Origin: Clostridiales bacterium
GTDB lineage: Bacteria; Bacillota; Clostridia; Lachnospirales; CAG-274
DNA: 51,413 bases
Assembly: GCA_021200955.1 (NCBI GenBank)
Contig: JAJQFU010000001.1
Span: 1 to 51,413 of the forward strand
Direction of reading: 5' to 3'
Positions 51,362-51,413 of the stretch are shown here, piece by piece (the first letter of the stretch is position 1; each line of letters begins with the position of its first letter). The notes under the pieces are model-generated. The model was given only the letters and a program-made list of their open reading frames with translations, ran no database searches and was not told where the DNA came from. A program made the position numbers and the translations under genes.

Positions 51362-51413
51362 TGATATAATCCCCTTAGAGTAGACACTTGAAATAACAAA
51401 AACATTTCAAAAC
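51362..51413. mobile_element. Possible IS3-like insertion-sequence end (left end, partial)
   Basis: A TG-started 25-bp stretch (51362-51386) finishing in GAGTAGACA mirrors the one at window bases 28-52 in inverted orientation, 15 of 25 matching. The sequence stops at 51413, which is what an assembly break at a multicopy element would look like. No transposase is visible. Confidence 0.3.

Noticed and set aside
1-51413. CRISPR arrays, tRNA or rRNA genes
   Set aside because: I saw no regularly spaced direct repeats, and no cloverleaf or rRNA-like sequence anywhere in the window.

Overview
The window reads as chromosomal DNA from an anaerobic, spore-forming, Gram-positive-type member of class Clostridia, probably a gut or sediment relative of the Lachnospirales/Eubacteriales; the genus cannot be fixed from sequence alone. 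Evidence: a complete Rnf complex and a flavin reductase-rubredoxin fusion (anaerobe), dipicolinate synthase subunit A and YlbJ (sporulation), FtsZ/SepF/DivIVA/YlmG/YlmH (monoderm divisome), an SLH-anchored exoenzyme (S-layer), strong AGGAGG ribosome sites and many TTG/GTG starts. No rRNA, tRNA or CRISPR array was seen.

Layout. (1) 1-2.2 kb: an apparent insertion-sequence end cuts the 5' part off a phage tail-fibre gene that also has an internal amber stop; a small unknown gene follows. (2) 2.3-9.4 kb: a 2207-residue secreted, S-layer-anchored PL9-type pectate lyase with a strong promoter and a leader of about 300 nt. (3) 9.4-13.6 kb: tmk-holB-ricT-trmN6-like-rsmI housekeeping run. (4) 13.6-15.8 kb, the accessory hot spot: a serine recombinase gene broken by a roughly 95-bp hairpin repeat; a 147-bp segment bounded by 20-bp inverted repeats that carries a consensus-like promoter pointing away from the next gene; that gene, a secreted protein with two copper-amine-oxidase-N-like domains; and a promoter-to-terminator candidate small RNA. 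I read the first three as a phase-variable invertible promoter caught OFF and possibly locked by loss of its recombinase. (5) luxS, then rnfCDGEAB. (6) A reverse-strand cell wall/division block murA-ftsQ-ftsZ and a small XRE regulator. (7) panE-like, smc, ftsY; a reverse-strand split ThrE exporter whose leader holds a second, covarying copy of the hairpin repeat; recD2-comFC; an unknown Tyr/Asp-rich protein; hpf with a SigH-like promoter; the Hrb-like fusion; an Rrf2 regulator. (8) metG-tatD-yabE-like, the last behind a long rod-folding leader. (9) dpaA (reverse, without a neighbouring dpaB), rsmD-coaD-coiled-coil protein, ylbJ (reverse). (10) A HlyD-like membrane protein with a striking Arg/Ser/Thr/Gly-rich cytoplasmic region, then yggS-sepF-yggT-ylmH-divIVA. 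The window ends in what looks like the opposite end of an IS3-like element.

Functionally the window combines information-processing genes, a redox-driven ion pump (Rnf), septation and chromosome segregation (FtsZ, FtsQ, MurA, SMC, FtsY, SepF, DivIVA) and sporulation functions. The less ordinary signals are the inverton, the two-copy covarying hairpin repeat, the candidate small RNA at about 15.5 kb and the rod-like leader at about 41.2 kb. Family assignments rest on visible motifs and remembered family features; no database search was possible.
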